DNA of 64,000 nt from Spizellomyces punctatus DAOM BR117 (Eukaryota; Chytridiomycota; Chytridiomycetes; Spizellomycetales; Spizellomycetaceae). This document shows, in pieces, positions 1-11,600 of this stretch (its first letter is position 1; every line of letters begins with the position of its first letter). The DNA is taken from NCBI RefSeq assembly GCF_000182565.1, contig NW_015971550.1:172579-236578 (forward strand), written 5' to 3'. Below the pieces are notes generated by a model. It was not told where the DNA came from. It did not search any database and saw only the letters and a program-made list of their open reading frames with translations. The position numbers and the translations under genes were made by a program.

Positions 1-1682
1 TCCCTCAAAAGCTCTGTCAAATCAGGGCTATCACGGCCGAAATCATCGACAAATGTTGTCAACGCCGATCAACCACCAAAATCAAAACGGTCGTCACCGA
101 AAAAGACGGCGGGAAGCACCGGGCCAATACGGTCTCAAACGTCATCTCCCGTACGTGTAAGTCGGTCTAGGAATCCGTCACAGGCCTTTGCACAGTCTTC
201 CGTTCATGAGAGCAAGGTGGAAAAAGTGGGAACTGAGCCCGAGGCGGTGACAGCTCCCCTGCTGCCAATGCATGACGACCTCATGGCCGACTCTGTCCAC
301 ATGGATATAGATCCCGATGCCTTGAAATTCGGGGAATCGGTAGACAAATGGACAGGTCTGATGCGTCGAGCAATTCTGGTGGGTGACTATTTCACTTTTG
401 TCTTCGACTGCCCTTTTGTTTACGCCATTTTATTATCATAGGCTGATTTCATTACTGCTAAAAGCGATCTATTACGTCGTCAACATCAGTTGGTCGAAAG
501 CGCGCGGCAAGGCTTTGCGGGCGAGGTTGATTCGCTCTCTGATCAGCTTCGTCATGTGAGGTCCCAAATTGCATTCTACGAAAAGAAGGCGGAAAAGAGG
601 GAGAAATTGGTCGATGCAGCCTTGCTCTATTTGACGAGAAAAGTGAGATAGCTACATTTAGACAGTTGATTATTACCAACTGCTCATGTTTTGCTTCTGG
701 TTTGAATCATTAGCGGGAAAAGGCGACAGCAGCCCTCCTCTTTGGTCGCTGGCGGTCAAAGCATGCGGAATCACGTCGGCTACGACTCGCGTTCAAGCTC
801 ACACAGCAATACGCTACCAAAAACCTGCAGCGTAAGATGTTACTAGGGTGGCAGAGAGCCGCTGGGACAACCTGGCGACGAACGGTGGAGCGCAAAATCA
901 AGGTTGGTTGCTCCCAGAGTAATATGTTGCTGATGAGGACATTTGAATATTGAGCACTACTTGAAAATGTCTAGATGGAAGCCGAAAAGGCAATGGAAAA
1001 CCTTGCTAGCGAGTATGAGAAGCGCATTGCAGTGGTAAGTTCCCATTAGCATTCAAGCGGCGGAGCAGCATGCTCATGTTTTACGTGTTAGATTAAAGAA
1101 GAACTTGCGGATGTTCATGCCCGACTGGACGAGTCTGAACGAGCGCGATCCCTCCAGCAGGAAGACATGAAGAAGGCTTTTATGCGGGGTGTATGTGCTT
1201 TAAACATGGAAGCCATGTCCATGTTTCGCGGGGCCATGGCAAATGGGGAAATGATGGATGGGATGGGGGGATACGGTGTGGATCCGCCGACACAACCTTC
1301 CCATCTCAACGCGGGGTATCGGAGCGATATCCAACCGCAACAACGAACAACAGATTGGGATGACCCATCCAGACGAGATCGTCAAGGCGGCATGGCAGGT
1401 CCCAACAGCGTTCCATTGCCACCACGCCGTACCACAACCTTTCCGTCCAAACCAGACTCACTAAAAGCGACGATAGAAAGTGTCACCAACCAGATTGCAT
1501 CAAAATCGTATTCTTCACCGTATCAGCCAACGTCGTACCAAGGACGCGGATCTGCGTTTGTGACGCGGCATGCTCAACAGTCTGCTGCTGGTTGGGCCGG
1601 GGAAGCTGGGGAATGGTCTGCGGGGGAACGTGGGAACCTACGACTGGGAGCCGTGCCAGTTCCTCAGAGATATCCCAGTTGA
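1..1682 (+). CDS. POC5: POC5-like centriolar protein (5' end outside window)
   Basis: This is the 3' part of a multi-exon gene. Exons fitted by phase are 1-378, 442-642, 714-902, 975-1034 and 1092-1682, all with GT-AG introns. The protein begins (in the window) with a Ser/Lys-rich disordered stretch. It continues through coiled coil with Sfi1-like centrin-binding segments (LLFGRWRSKHAE, MLLGWQRAA) and then carries the POC5 signature KKAFMRGVCALNMEAMSMF. The tail is Gly/Pro/Ser-rich and ends YPS-stop. POC5 binds centrin in the inner scaffold of centrioles and basal bodies, so it fits an organism with a flagellum. Family call is from the conserved signature recalled from animal POC5; no alignment was run. 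The start codon lies upstream of base 1. Confidence 0.85.
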
Positions 1683-2996
1683 TACAATGAAAATAGTTGT
1701 GAAGCGAGTACCGCTCTGGAGGCTCTCATGATGCTTGTAGATTGTTGAACGTTGTATGTTTTGTCCCTAATTTATTACCTGGTCGAGATTCCTCTACCGT
1801 CCTTTGTTAGCGTGCGCATGAGACTTTCCATATGTGCGTGTAGAGACGCGAATGCATGATCGTCACGCAATCATCTCTGTCAAGTCCGTTCGTACTTGCA
1901 CGTTGTTGCTTGCATCTAACTTGGGCTTAATGGCCCAAGATGGACACGGTTCTTGTTCTGCCTTGCTCTCGGTTCATGAACTCTGCATGGGAAACTTCCC
2001 ACATACCACAGTGTGACAGTTTTGCCCGAAGAGTTCGATTCTGGGCAGGAACGTTAAGCCAATCATTTTTTGTCCGTCCGGATGACGCGCTCATTTGTTC
2101 ATCATCATCCGAGTCTCTTCCATCTAAATGCGAGTTTTTCTCTATTAGAAACCTTTCAGACCATGGGTCGTTTTTCCGCTTGTTTCCAGCAGCTGCTATT
2201 TCAGTGTTTGCACAAGCTGCCTCATTTTGTGATGGTGTCATGCATATTTCTTTCATGGAATGACGATGGACCATGCTGGGAGGGTTGTGTGTGTTTATGT
2301 ACGTATTTGCTATCTCGCATAGCCTTGGTTTCACACGTTTCTTCTGCAATCAGTACCTTGTCTTTGTTGATGATACTTGTACCTGTTGATGATACAAGTA
2401 CTTGTACCAAGCACGTCTCCGCCGTCATGGTAAAATACCTGTCAAGAGACACGCGAACCCAGCAGGACTCGCCCCCGTCAGAATGACCCAAATATTACTG
2501 TCCATACGATGCCTTACAACCGTTTGCTTCCCACACTGTAGCTAAAGGGTCCTTTTTGACATTGATGGCTGTGTGCGTTTTCAATGTCTTGTTCATTCCT
2601 TGTCACTCTTGTCGTCGTCGTTGTCGTCGTCGCAACATTGTCGAACTGCTCATCCAATAAATATCACCCATGGCACAGTTTTGCCACAAGTTTTTCTATT
2701 GGATTACGTTAAGCTTAAAATACTTCATTTAGAATTTTCTCTGTCTTGTGTCTCAAATCCAGGATCCAACAAAGAAGGGTACGAGGCTGTGCCGTCAATG
2801 TCATTGAAAATTCATTTTCCCCTTTGACAAAAAGAAGATCCCGTGCCTTGGACCGTGTCCCGACGCGCCGCCACTCCCGACGCCTGATGTTCGCAACCAG
2901 AAAAAACTGTACAAGAGATTCCACGTCATCATGGCTTACGAAAGAAGGTTCGGAAGGACGATGGGAGGAAACGTCACAACCGTCGTTTGCCTTCCT
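1683..2996. other. intergenic: POC5 3' flank and oxidase promoter
   Basis: This 1.3-kb gap separates two genes on the same strand. It contains pyrimidine-rich stretches and a 'gtcgtcgt' run near 2609-2630. The only candidate gene is a minus-strand ORF at 1927-2256, listed separately. No RNA gene or repeat family was recognised. Confidence 0.5.
1927..2256 (-). CDS. possible small hypothetical protein
   Basis: This is a single open frame of about 109 codons on the minus strand, starting at ATG 2256 (or a nearby in-frame ATG at 2241). Composition is charged and soluble, with an acidic DSDDDEQ patch and a KRK basic patch, which looks more like protein than the opposite-strand frame. No family was recognised and no introns are needed. 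It lies in the promoter region of the downstream oxidase, so it may be spurious. Confidence is low. Confidence 0.25.
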   Translation of the reverse strand: MKEICMTPSQNEAACANTEIAAAGNKRKNDPWSERFLIEKNSHLDGRDSDDDEQMSASSGRTKNDWLNVPAQNRTLRAKLSHCGMWEVSHAEFMNREQGRTRTVSILGH

Positions 2997-3003
2997 TATA
3001 AAA
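2997..3003 (+). promoter_or_regulatory. TATA box of the glyoxal-oxidase-like gene
   Basis: TATAAAA lies about 65 bases upstream of the ATG at 3068, directly before a C/T-rich stretch (gacacaattcctcccgtccc) typical of fungal transcription starts. It is a consensus match at a sensible distance; function is inferred. Confidence 0.5.
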
Positions 3004-3067
3004 GCGACTTGACCCGACACAATTCCTCCCGTCCCAATTTTCCTTGTCTTGCTTTGCTACAATAAGA

Positions 3068-5282
3068 ATGGCCGCACTGGCAGCAGCAGCTGTCCTTTCC
3101 CTCGCCGCGTTTTCGGCTGGTGTTGCTGCGCAAAATCCATCGGGAGTCACCAATGGAGGAGATCCAGCAACGGTAGGGCAGTGGAAAGTCGTTTCGACAA
3201 ATTCCGGCGTTGTTCCAAGTAAGTCGCTTTGGGACATGCAATTTACACGCGTCAATGCCTTATTCTGACGCGTTTTGAATTTCCTAGTCCATGTCGCATA
3301 CCTTCCCGGCGACAAGCTCTACATGAGCGAACGCATTCACATTCCACCAAGAACCGCTGACGGAGTTTCAGAGGCGGACATACAAACGCGCCTCGCGACC
3401 GGATGGTACACTCAGAACCAGAACTTGAAAAACAACGCGTTCTTCACCGATGCAGCAGAGTTTGATCTCGGCACCAACCAATACACGCTTATCGATCACA
3501 TTCCCGCTCAAACGGACACGGCCAAGAATCAGGGATACGCCTTCTGTTCGGGTCATTCTCAGTTGCCTGACGGGCGAATTATCGTGGTCGGCGGTGATCA
3601 GTACTGGGATACGCCGTGGAATGGACAAAACAGGACTTCGTACGTATGGTTGAAATCACAAAGCGCATTCCCAGATGTCATTCATGTTGATGGAATTGAT
3701 GATTCGACAGTGACGGACGTCGTGATATTCGCATCTACACAAACTCCACGTCATTTGCAAAGGTCGCGGACATTTACAATGTTGACAACCTAGGTCCCAA
3801 TGATCCTCGACGCGAGCTTTGGGGCCGCTGGTATCCGAGTGTCTTGACATTACCGGACGAGCAAAAGTATGATATCCATCCACTGTTGCATCTTTCCCAC
3901 TGTTACCGTTGATACTTATCGAACCTTGTTCCTCTCGCAGCGTACTGATTATGGGTGGTCAACGAGCCTTTTACAGCCCGGACAATGCTACCATGGATAA
4001 CCCCACATATGAAATCTTCAACGTTAATACGCTGACCTCCACCAAACCGGTCCAATCCAACCTATTGTCCGCAAACTTTCCCGTCAACATGTATCCGATA
4101 CTTTATGTACTTCCTCAGAGCGGCAAGATTTGGGCATTTGCCAACAATGCATCTGCAGTTTTGGATCTCGCCGCGGGTACAGAGACACCCGGTCCTTCGT
4201 TACCAAACGATGGCGTTCTCGGCAGAAGCTTTCCGTTTGCTGGCACCAACTTTATACCGATGATTTCGTACAAGGATAATTACCAGATGGTTTCGTGGCT
4301 CTGCGGCGGTGTCAATGGCACGGGTCCGGACGGTAACCCCACTCCGCGTGAAGGTAATTCACCCAAATGGTACGCCAACTGTCCCAACTGTCTGCCGACG
4401 GCATCCTGCCACTCCTTGCCACTGGAAAAGAATGGCGCTCAGTGGAGTCGCGAAGATATGCCACTTGCGCGGTCCCAGCCAGCTGCCGTGAACCTTCCTG
4501 ATGGAACAATAGCCATTGTCAGCGGTTCCGGGAAAGGTCACCAGGGCGGAGTCTTTGGTCAAGCTGTTGCCAGCAATGGTGTCAAGAAGGTTGTCATATT
4601 CGACCCATCCAAAAAGGTTGGTGACGCCAACCGATGGAGGGTAGGAGCAGAAGCCGCAATTGCTCGACATTACCACAACACTGCTCTCCTTCGGGTCGAT
4701 GGAACCATTGTCACTGGAGGAGGTGACGCTCAGAACGGCGACAACATTGCGGACCGTCCCGATGATATGAATCTCGAAGTCTACTCTCCTCCCTACATGT
4801 TCATGTCAAACCGCCTCGAGCTGGACCAGGTTCCCACACAAATCAAATATGGCCAGCAATTCATTGTCACCTTTAAGGGCGATGTTGCCCAGCAAGTTAA
4901 ACAAGTCAGCATGATCCGATATGCTACCATGACCCATACCATGAACTTGGACCAACGCCACGTGGAGCTCGAGATTATCAAATACGGAAAAAATAAGCTC
5001 TTGGTCAAGGCTCCTACCAATCCCAATGCCGCTATTGCCGGTAACTGGATGCTGTGGGCCGTCGACTCGCGCGGCGCACCCGTGGTCAAGGCCGCTACGG
5101 TCAGTCTTCGGAACAGTAACCCTGGCGGAGACGCTCAGTGGAACGATGCAGAAACCGTTTCTACGCCTCAATTCAGTAGTCAATCATCTTCAGCCGCAGT
5201 GCGGTTTGCGGGAATGTCAGTGCCGAGCATGACGTTTTTCATTGTTGTGAGTTGCCTTGTCACCGTTGGGGGTTTCTGGTAG
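3068..5282 (+). CDS. glyoxal-oxidase-like copper-radical oxidase, secreted
   Basis: Four exons fit by phase: 3068-3218, 3288-3639, 3711-3866 and 3941-5282, giving 666 aa. The first ATG gives a typical signal peptide (MAALAAAAVLSLAAF...VAAQ). Family residues are all visible: the Cys of YAFCSGH near residue 135 (thioether partner), the Tyr of RAFYSP (cross-linked Tyr), the Tyr-His pair in ARHYHNTALL, and the His in YATMTHTMNLDQRH before the C-terminal Ig-like DUF1929 domain. Such enzymes oxidise glyoxal, methylglyoxal or related aldehydes to acids and release hydrogen peroxide. The Ser-rich end followed by a hydrophobic tail (MTFFIVVSCLVTVGGFW) resembles a GPI-attachment signal, suggesting wall or plasma-membrane anchoring. 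Substrate is not predictable here. A TATA box precedes it. Confidence 0.92.
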
Positions 5283-5647
5283 GTGTGAAAACATTGTAAA
5301 GACGAGAAGGACACTTGGGGTGAAATTGTTCTTTTGTATTGTAGCGCTCCCTTATCACACGTAATTGTAATTTGTGCATTAATAGATATTTTACATAGTA
5401 GAATAGTGTGACTGTGCCATCACGCAATTTATCCTTTTGTGTTCACCGATACTTGCTTCACCTCTCTGCTTGCTGGTGTTGTTTCCTTCTGTAGAGTTCA
5501 AGTTTTGCTCTCATCTGCCTGATCAACGCAAAGGGATTTTCACCCGAGGACAACGACGTAAGGTGGACTGGGATCTGATTTAGCTTACAAACCACCTCGC
5601 CACACGCCGCAGCACGAGCTACCTCCCCCTGGTGACAATTGGAGCCG
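5283..5647. other. intergenic
   Basis: This is the 3' flank of the oxidase and promoter of the RNA-binding gene. It is AT-rich on the left and mixed on the right. No ORF, repeat or RNA gene was recognised other than the CACGTG at its right edge. Confidence 0.5.
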
Positions 5648-5653
5648 CACGTG
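5648..5653. promoter_or_regulatory. CACGTG E-box upstream of the RGG protein gene
   Basis: Palindromic CACGTG lies about 42 bases before the ATG at 5695. This hexamer is the core for bHLH factors (Cbf1/Pho4/USF type). It recurs in front of several genes in the window. A single 6-mer is weak evidence. Confidence 0.3.
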
Positions 5654-5694
5654 TTTGAAAGCCTTGCGGGTGCTTTTTTGACCTATTCCCAACA

Positions 5695-7213
5695 ATGAGC
5701 ACAACCGACAGCGCACCGCCGTCAACAGCCGCCGACCTCCTTTCGTCTGCGGAGAACGACGGCGCGTCATGGGAGGATCCTCCAGATTTTAATGGCGAGG
5801 AATTTGATGCATCGTGGCAGGGAGAAGAAGAATTTGAAGGGGAAGATTGGGGTTTCTATGAGGAGGGTCTGGAGGAGTATGACGGAAAGCAAGAGACTTT
5901 ATATGATAGCATATTGGATACAAGAGAGGATGAGAAAGTAGATGATGACTCTAGCAAGGAGGCGAGTGGGACTGCCGCCATTGACGCGAAGGGTCCAACA
6001 GAGCAACAAGAAGGAATACCAAAAGTGGCGGCTACAGAACCATCTTCTGTTCCAGCTGATTCCACTGCTGCAGTATCGGCCACTGATCGCTCGCGCGGTG
6101 TGCAAGATTCCTCAAGGGGAGCATGGCGAGGTCGAGGTGGAGGCATGCGAGGACGGGGAACAGGATTCCAACGAGGTCAAATGTACGGCGGTTACCGAAT
6201 GTACAATGGAAGGTTCTGTATCTGTCTCTGGTCTTTATCCTTGTGAAAGATGCCTGCAGAGCTAATATCTTTTGGCATTGATAGACCAGATATGCCAATG
6301 TACATGCCGCAGTCTCCTGTGGGACATAAAATCTACATCAATCCTGCTAAATTCATGTCCTTGCCACCTGGGTTCCATCCCTATGCACATCCCAATATGA
6401 TGAGGGGCCGGGGAATGCCTTATGCGCAGAGGATGGGGATGCGAGGGTTTGGCTATGGGAATGTAGGGAATGTGCGGGGAAGAGGGAGAGGCGGGTTTAT
6501 GGTATGTTGCCTGTTAGCCCGTATTGAAGGAATTGGAGTTGTGTTGATTGATGGGGTGCAAAAATCTAGCAACAGAATCTTCCTCGGGACCGTGGTCCAG
6601 ATGCTATAGCCCAACCACACACATACCGTCCAGCAGCCCGTCCTACACCCCCAATGGGCTCACCAGCACCGGATAGCCCTTCCCCCCGCAAAAGAGCTAT
6701 AGAACCCTCAGTATCCACTCCAGAAGCAAAAAAGGCGCGCGCGGAGGGTGGCAATCAACCGCAGAGTCAGTCACCAGCACCGAATCCGAATCCGAAGAGC
6801 ACTAATAACAATATGAGTGGAGTGCCCGCACCACAAGGAAATGCACCACCTCCCACAACAACGGTCAATGCACTGCCGGGTACTGTGGCGATTGTGAGGC
6901 AGTTGGGTCCTGGCACAGCACGAGGGGATGTGGAGAAATTTGCTAGACCGTTCAAGGTTCGCAAGAAAATGACATTTTAGACTTTTTATCGTCAGCAAAC
7001 ACCTAACCGCCATTTGGGGAATAGTTTCTCCAATTTGATGATAAAGCGCTTGAAGCAAGGATCGGATTTGCGACACCGGAACTGGCTACCATTTTTCGAC
7101 GAAAGTTTAACAAGTAAGCATCTTTATGCAAATCTTTTTCTTTTTCTCGCATGTACTCATTCTTGCGTAGGATTGAAGTGAATGGGAGTCGGATTACGAT
7201 ATCTATTGAGTGA
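5695..7213 (+). CDS. acidic, RGG-rich protein with C-terminal RRM-like domain
   Basis: Five exons (5695-6212, 6285-6501, 6570-6956, 7025-7113, 7171-7213) join in phase to 417 aa. The N-terminal third is very acidic (WEDPPDFNGEEFD, EEEFEGEDWGFYEE). An RGG/RG region follows (RGAWRGRGGGMRGRG, later VRGRGRGGF), with Met/Pro/Tyr-rich segments between. Next comes a Ser/Pro linker with basic patches (SPRKRA, EAKKARAE). The last 75 residues form one RRM-like fold: VAIVRQLGPGTARGDVEKF, then FLQFDDKALEARIGFATPELA, then IEVNGSRITISIE. This architecture suggests a nuclear RNA-binding protein, but no named orthologue was recognised. The third intron boundary has two acceptors six bases apart (6569 and 6575). 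Confidence 0.75.
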
Positions 7214-7575
7214 GTCTTGCACATCAAAGGTAGGAGTGCAGGGCGAGGGTGCTGAGACTTGTAAACATGACGGTGTCTGTTCGTTTTCAAAGGGGAATAC
7301 AAAGTTGCGTTTGGGTGATTGTACCCTTTATTTATATTTGTGAGTCTGTATTTGGTGATATGAACATGAGGCGGGGATGCTTTCAAGCAAATGTCATCTT
7401 TGAAAGATGTGCATATTGGAAATAAGACTGGAGCTATTTTATTGTATACATTGTTGCCCTCGTCTCCAAAGTCGCTGCCTGGAAGCGACAAATCACGCAT
7501 GTTGAATGACTCATGCGCCAATCAAGATGCAATCCGCAACTGTTCAAACCTTTCTGAACTGCATCTCATCCAACC
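7214..7575. other. intergenic
   Basis: This is a short gap between two same-strand genes, with AT-rich 3' UTR on the left and promoter on the right. No ORF or recognisable element was seen. Confidence 0.5.
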
Positions 7576-7959
7576 ATGGCCGCCCGATATACCCTTTACC
7601 ATCACCCAACCTGCAGTAAATCCATCAACGCCCTCACACACCTCCAAACCCGGCTCCAGCCTACCAGTTTCAATGCAGTCATCTACACCACCACCCCACC
7701 CACAGCGCAAACGCTAAAAGAGGTATTCGCTTTACTCCCCAAAACCCAATTACCAACCGCTGTACGTCCCGACGAGTGCTCTGAAGCAGAGCGTGCCCAA
7801 GTACAAAACGGAAGTGTTGACGATGTGGTCGACGTTGTGATGGTTGACATTGTCAAGAGATTGCAGCGACCTATTCTCGTAGACTGGATCGCTGGAAAGG
7901 CTGCTGTTGGGCGACCTATGGATCAGATTTTAGAGTTGCTTGAGGAGAATAAGGAATGA
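7576..7959 (+). CDS. ArsC/Spx-family thioredoxin-fold protein
   Basis: This is a 127-aa single-exon gene. The start RYTLYHHPTCSKSINAL is the ArsC-family beta strand and active-site loop: Cys near residue 13, followed by S rather than a second Cys. The C-terminal VDIVKRLQRPILVDW and GRPMDQILELL match the family's helices (ArsC has RPI/V...GRP). Members include arsenate reductases and Spx-like regulators; eukaryotic members of this small type are mostly uncharacterised. The retained Cys allows a redox role, but arsenate reduction is not established. No ars genes are nearby. Confidence 0.75.
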   Translation: MAARYTLYHHPTCSKSINALTHLQTRLQPTSFNAVIYTTTPPTAQTLKEVFALLPKTQLPTAVRPDECSEAERAQVQNGSVDDVVDVVMVDIVKRLQRPILVDWIAGKAAVGRPMDQILELLEENKE

Positions 7960-8618
7960 TGATGGCGGGTTTTGTCAACGCCATTTTTTGTGGTATTTCA
8001 CAGCTTGGATAGAATCAAGGGATGCGAGTGATCTGATGCAGTTGGAAGCCGCGAAAAAAGAACATTAGAAGGATAACAAATACTCTGATGGATCCGAACA
8101 GTAATGTGAATGTAATAGAGACTTGAACTTGGGTATATGCGAGGACCGTTGGGTCGCTAATACATCAGATAACCGCGAAATTCGCTGTAGATATGCGGCC
8201 CTTTTTCCTCATGTTCATTATGCCCGTCACTGGTACTTGTCCTTCTAACTCATCCATGAGCAGCGCCTGGGCAACTTGCAAAATCAGCCTCACTTTTGCG
8301 GCTTTTGGCAGTTACGCAGCAACACTTAAGTCGTCCACAGGCGAAAACAAAAGCAAAAACCGTCACGTTCGGACGTAAATCACGTGATTCGGACGAGATC
8401 TGACAATTTTGTCCACCGATCGTTTGGAGGGGTCGCTGACAATTTACTGCGCAAAAAGCCTAGCAAGTCCCCCCAGACCTCCATTGTTTTTCCGTCATTG
8501 GCGTTTGTCCCGCTCTAGTTGGGAAGCTACCCAAAAGTTTAGAGCAGGTGCACAAGGGACGAACTTTACGGTTAACAGTGTTTAAAAGCTGCCCAGAAAG
8601 TCAAAGGCACATTTCAAA
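7960..8618. other. intergenic: promoter of the SNF2 gene
   Basis: This 660-base gap holds a perfect 10-base palindrome ATCACGTGAT at 8379-8388 (E-box core) about 230 bases before the SNF2 start. Related TCACGTTCGGACG sequence lies just before it. No ORF with coding character was found. Confidence 0.5.
8379..8388. promoter_or_regulatory. palindromic E-box ATCACGTGAT
   Basis: Perfect 10-base palindrome around CACGTG in the promoter of the SNF2 gene. The flanking A/T (ATCACGTGAT) matches the extended sites used by Cbf1/USF-type bHLH factors. Binding is inferred only. Confidence 0.4.
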
Positions 8619-11600
8619 ATGACGTCCAAGAGGGCATTGCCTGCCGGTGAAGACGAAGAGACTGAAAACCAAGTCCCGGAGACAGCTACCAAGCGCCAAC
8701 GATTAGAGACTGCCCAAGTAAGTCAACCGAAAATCATGAAGGCGCTGCCCGCTTCCTAAAACTTGCTCCATAAGCGTGTGCGAAACGCAACTGTTCGCTC
8801 CGCGGACTCTAGTTTTCACGAAAAGCGTATACAATGGTTCTGGGAGCACCGAGACCTTTTTGAACCCCTATTACCCGAAAAGAGCTTTTTCACAAAGCTG
8901 GCTGAATGTCCGCCCCTTGGTGAGACTATCCCTCGAAGGGAGGTGCCGACGCCTGCGAGTGTGCAAGCTACTTTGAAGGATTATCAGATGAGGGGGGTGA
9001 GTAGAGATGGTGAAGGCTGTCTTGGTATATTCCGAAAATTGACTGTCGGCTTCATAGTTGAGCTTTTTGGTACATATGTACGAAAATGGGGTGAACGCCA
9101 TTTTGGGGGACGAAATGGGACTTGGAAAAACTCTTCAGACCCTCAGTCTCTTTGCCCACATCAAAGAGCACAGCAACGGAGGTCCCTTCTTGGTTGTTTG
9201 TCCTCTCTCTGTTCTCGGCAGCTGGGCGACGGTAGGTGCCGCAATTATTTTCCCTTCGTTGGAAACCGGAACTGATCGTCCCATAGGAGATCAGCCGCTG
9301 GACACCCTCTTTGACCTCCATCACCATCCACGGGGCTCAATCGGAACGCGCGAGAATCAAATCACTATGCTTGACCAATCAGTATGATATTTATGTTACG
9401 ACATATGAGCAGTATGTGGCAGAGCAAGGGTGGTTCAAGAGTTTTCGATGGAAGATTGTGGTGTTGGATGAAGGTGTGCTAAAAGATCTGACGGCTTTGA
9501 TTTTACGTTTGGTTGGAAATAAGATGCTGACGGGATCTTTCGTTGATAGGACACAAGATTAAGAATGAGAATACGAATGTGTCCGTTTCGTTGAGAGGAT
9601 TAAATGCACAATTTCGATTGCTTTTGACGGGAACCCCTTTGCAAAATAACTTGCACGAATGTACGTTCGATCATTAAAGATCCAACTTATTTGGCATTGT
9701 GTTCTGATGGTCTATATGATAGTGTGGGCTTTGCTTCATTGGTTGTTTCCGGAAGGTAACTGATTAAGCATGAACTCATTCGCCCCGTACTATTGCAAAA
9801 TAATTGATCTCAAACAGTCTTCACACCCAAAACTGTCAAGAAGTTTGACGAAAGTTTTGATCTTAATAAAGGTCAATATGATTTGGCTGTGCTGGATTAT
9901 TCCCGCCGATTGTTGGAACGAATCATGTTGCGGAGGTTGAAGAACCAAGTTGATTTTCAGATTCCACCAAAAGAAGAGATGACTCGTACGTTTTTCTCTC
10001 CCTTGTGCCCTTCTTGTAATATTTGTAGGGCCTGACTTGTGCGGCTATTTTGCTAGTGTACGTTCCCCTATCACCCATGCAACGCTTTTGGTACAAGCGC
10101 CTCCTGACCGGTCTGGATACCATGACCCTTCAAGAAGTATTTTCAGCGACTCATAAGGAGAGCTCAGAGGAAGTGCATTCGGCGAGTGAGATGAAACAGT
10201 TTGAAGAGACAAAGGCGGCAATGGAGTATTCAATGAAGGCCGGAGGCAACGAATGGAAGAAACTGATGAATTTATTGATGCAGTTGAGAAAATGTTGCAA
10301 TCAGTGAGTCATTCACATGTGCACATTTAAGTGTTGGGGGTAGTGAGCTGACATGAGCGCTCCGCTAGTCCGTATATGTTACCGAACTCGGAGCCGGAGC
10401 CGGTGAGTCTTATACTCCCTGGCATATGAAGTATGGTTCTTTGATTTCTAAAAGTGATTCCAACTTTATAGTTCCTGCCAGGAGAACACTTGGTTCTCGC
10501 GTCGTCCAAAATGGTTCTCCTCGACAAACTCCTCAAACACCTCAAAGCAGGTGGTCATAGATCTCTCCTTTTCAGCAGCTTCACCGGCATGCTAGATATT
10601 CTTGAAGACTATTTAATTTACCGCGGTGTCTCATACTGTCGTCTCGATGGATCTACAGCCCGACCGCGGCGGAATCTGGATATCCGATTATTTAACCACA
10701 AGGATTCTCCTTATGAAGTATTTCTAATTTCGACGCGGGCGGGTGGATTGGGCATCAACCTCACAGCGGCGGACACGGTCATCTTCTTTGACAATGAGTG
10801 GAACCCGCAGGTGGATCTTCAAGCTCTTGCACGAGCCCACCGGATTGGGCAAAAGAAAACGGTCCGAGTGTACCGTATTGTCTGTCAAGACACGGTTGAA
10901 GAGCAAATGCAGAGTCGTTTACAAAAGAAATTGTTCCTTAGCGCCAAAGTCACTGAAGACATGCAAGATCCTACCGCGGTCAATGAACCGCGCTTCACCA
11001 AGGGTGAACTCATGTCCATGTTACGACGAGGTGCGAGGGCTATAACCAGGATATTCGAGTCCCCGGAGGAATTTATTGCTGCTAGTATGAATGATATTTT
11101 GCAAAAGAGTAGAGAGTATCAAAAGAGGGTTGATGGGGAGGCGGCAATAGAAGATCAGGAAGAGTTCACATTAGAGGGAATGGAAATTGTTCAGTCACGG
11201 GTATTTGAAGGGCGGGTGGTACATAAGACCGCGAAGGATATCGGGAATGGTGGGTATTTTCCGCGCGTTTCCATTGATTTGCCAAGCATTAAATTCTTGT
11301 TGTAGAGTGGAACGAACTGGCCAAGCGAGTCCGCGAAGACCGTGTCGTCATGGTCGATGGCCACGCGGTTTTGAAGGAAACTGTCGGATGCGACATGTGG
11401 GAGGCGAGATCGACTTTTTCGAAAAATGCGGTTATAGAGAAGAAGCGACGCAGAAGAAAATTTGCCCACGAAGAGGTATTGCTTCAACGTTCGGCATCAC
11501 ACTCAACAATATTGGTGACCACTCATATTGTCTTTTTAGGTCTGCCATGCATGTAGCGATGAAGACGATCAGAGCAAACTTCTTGGATGCACCTTATGTC

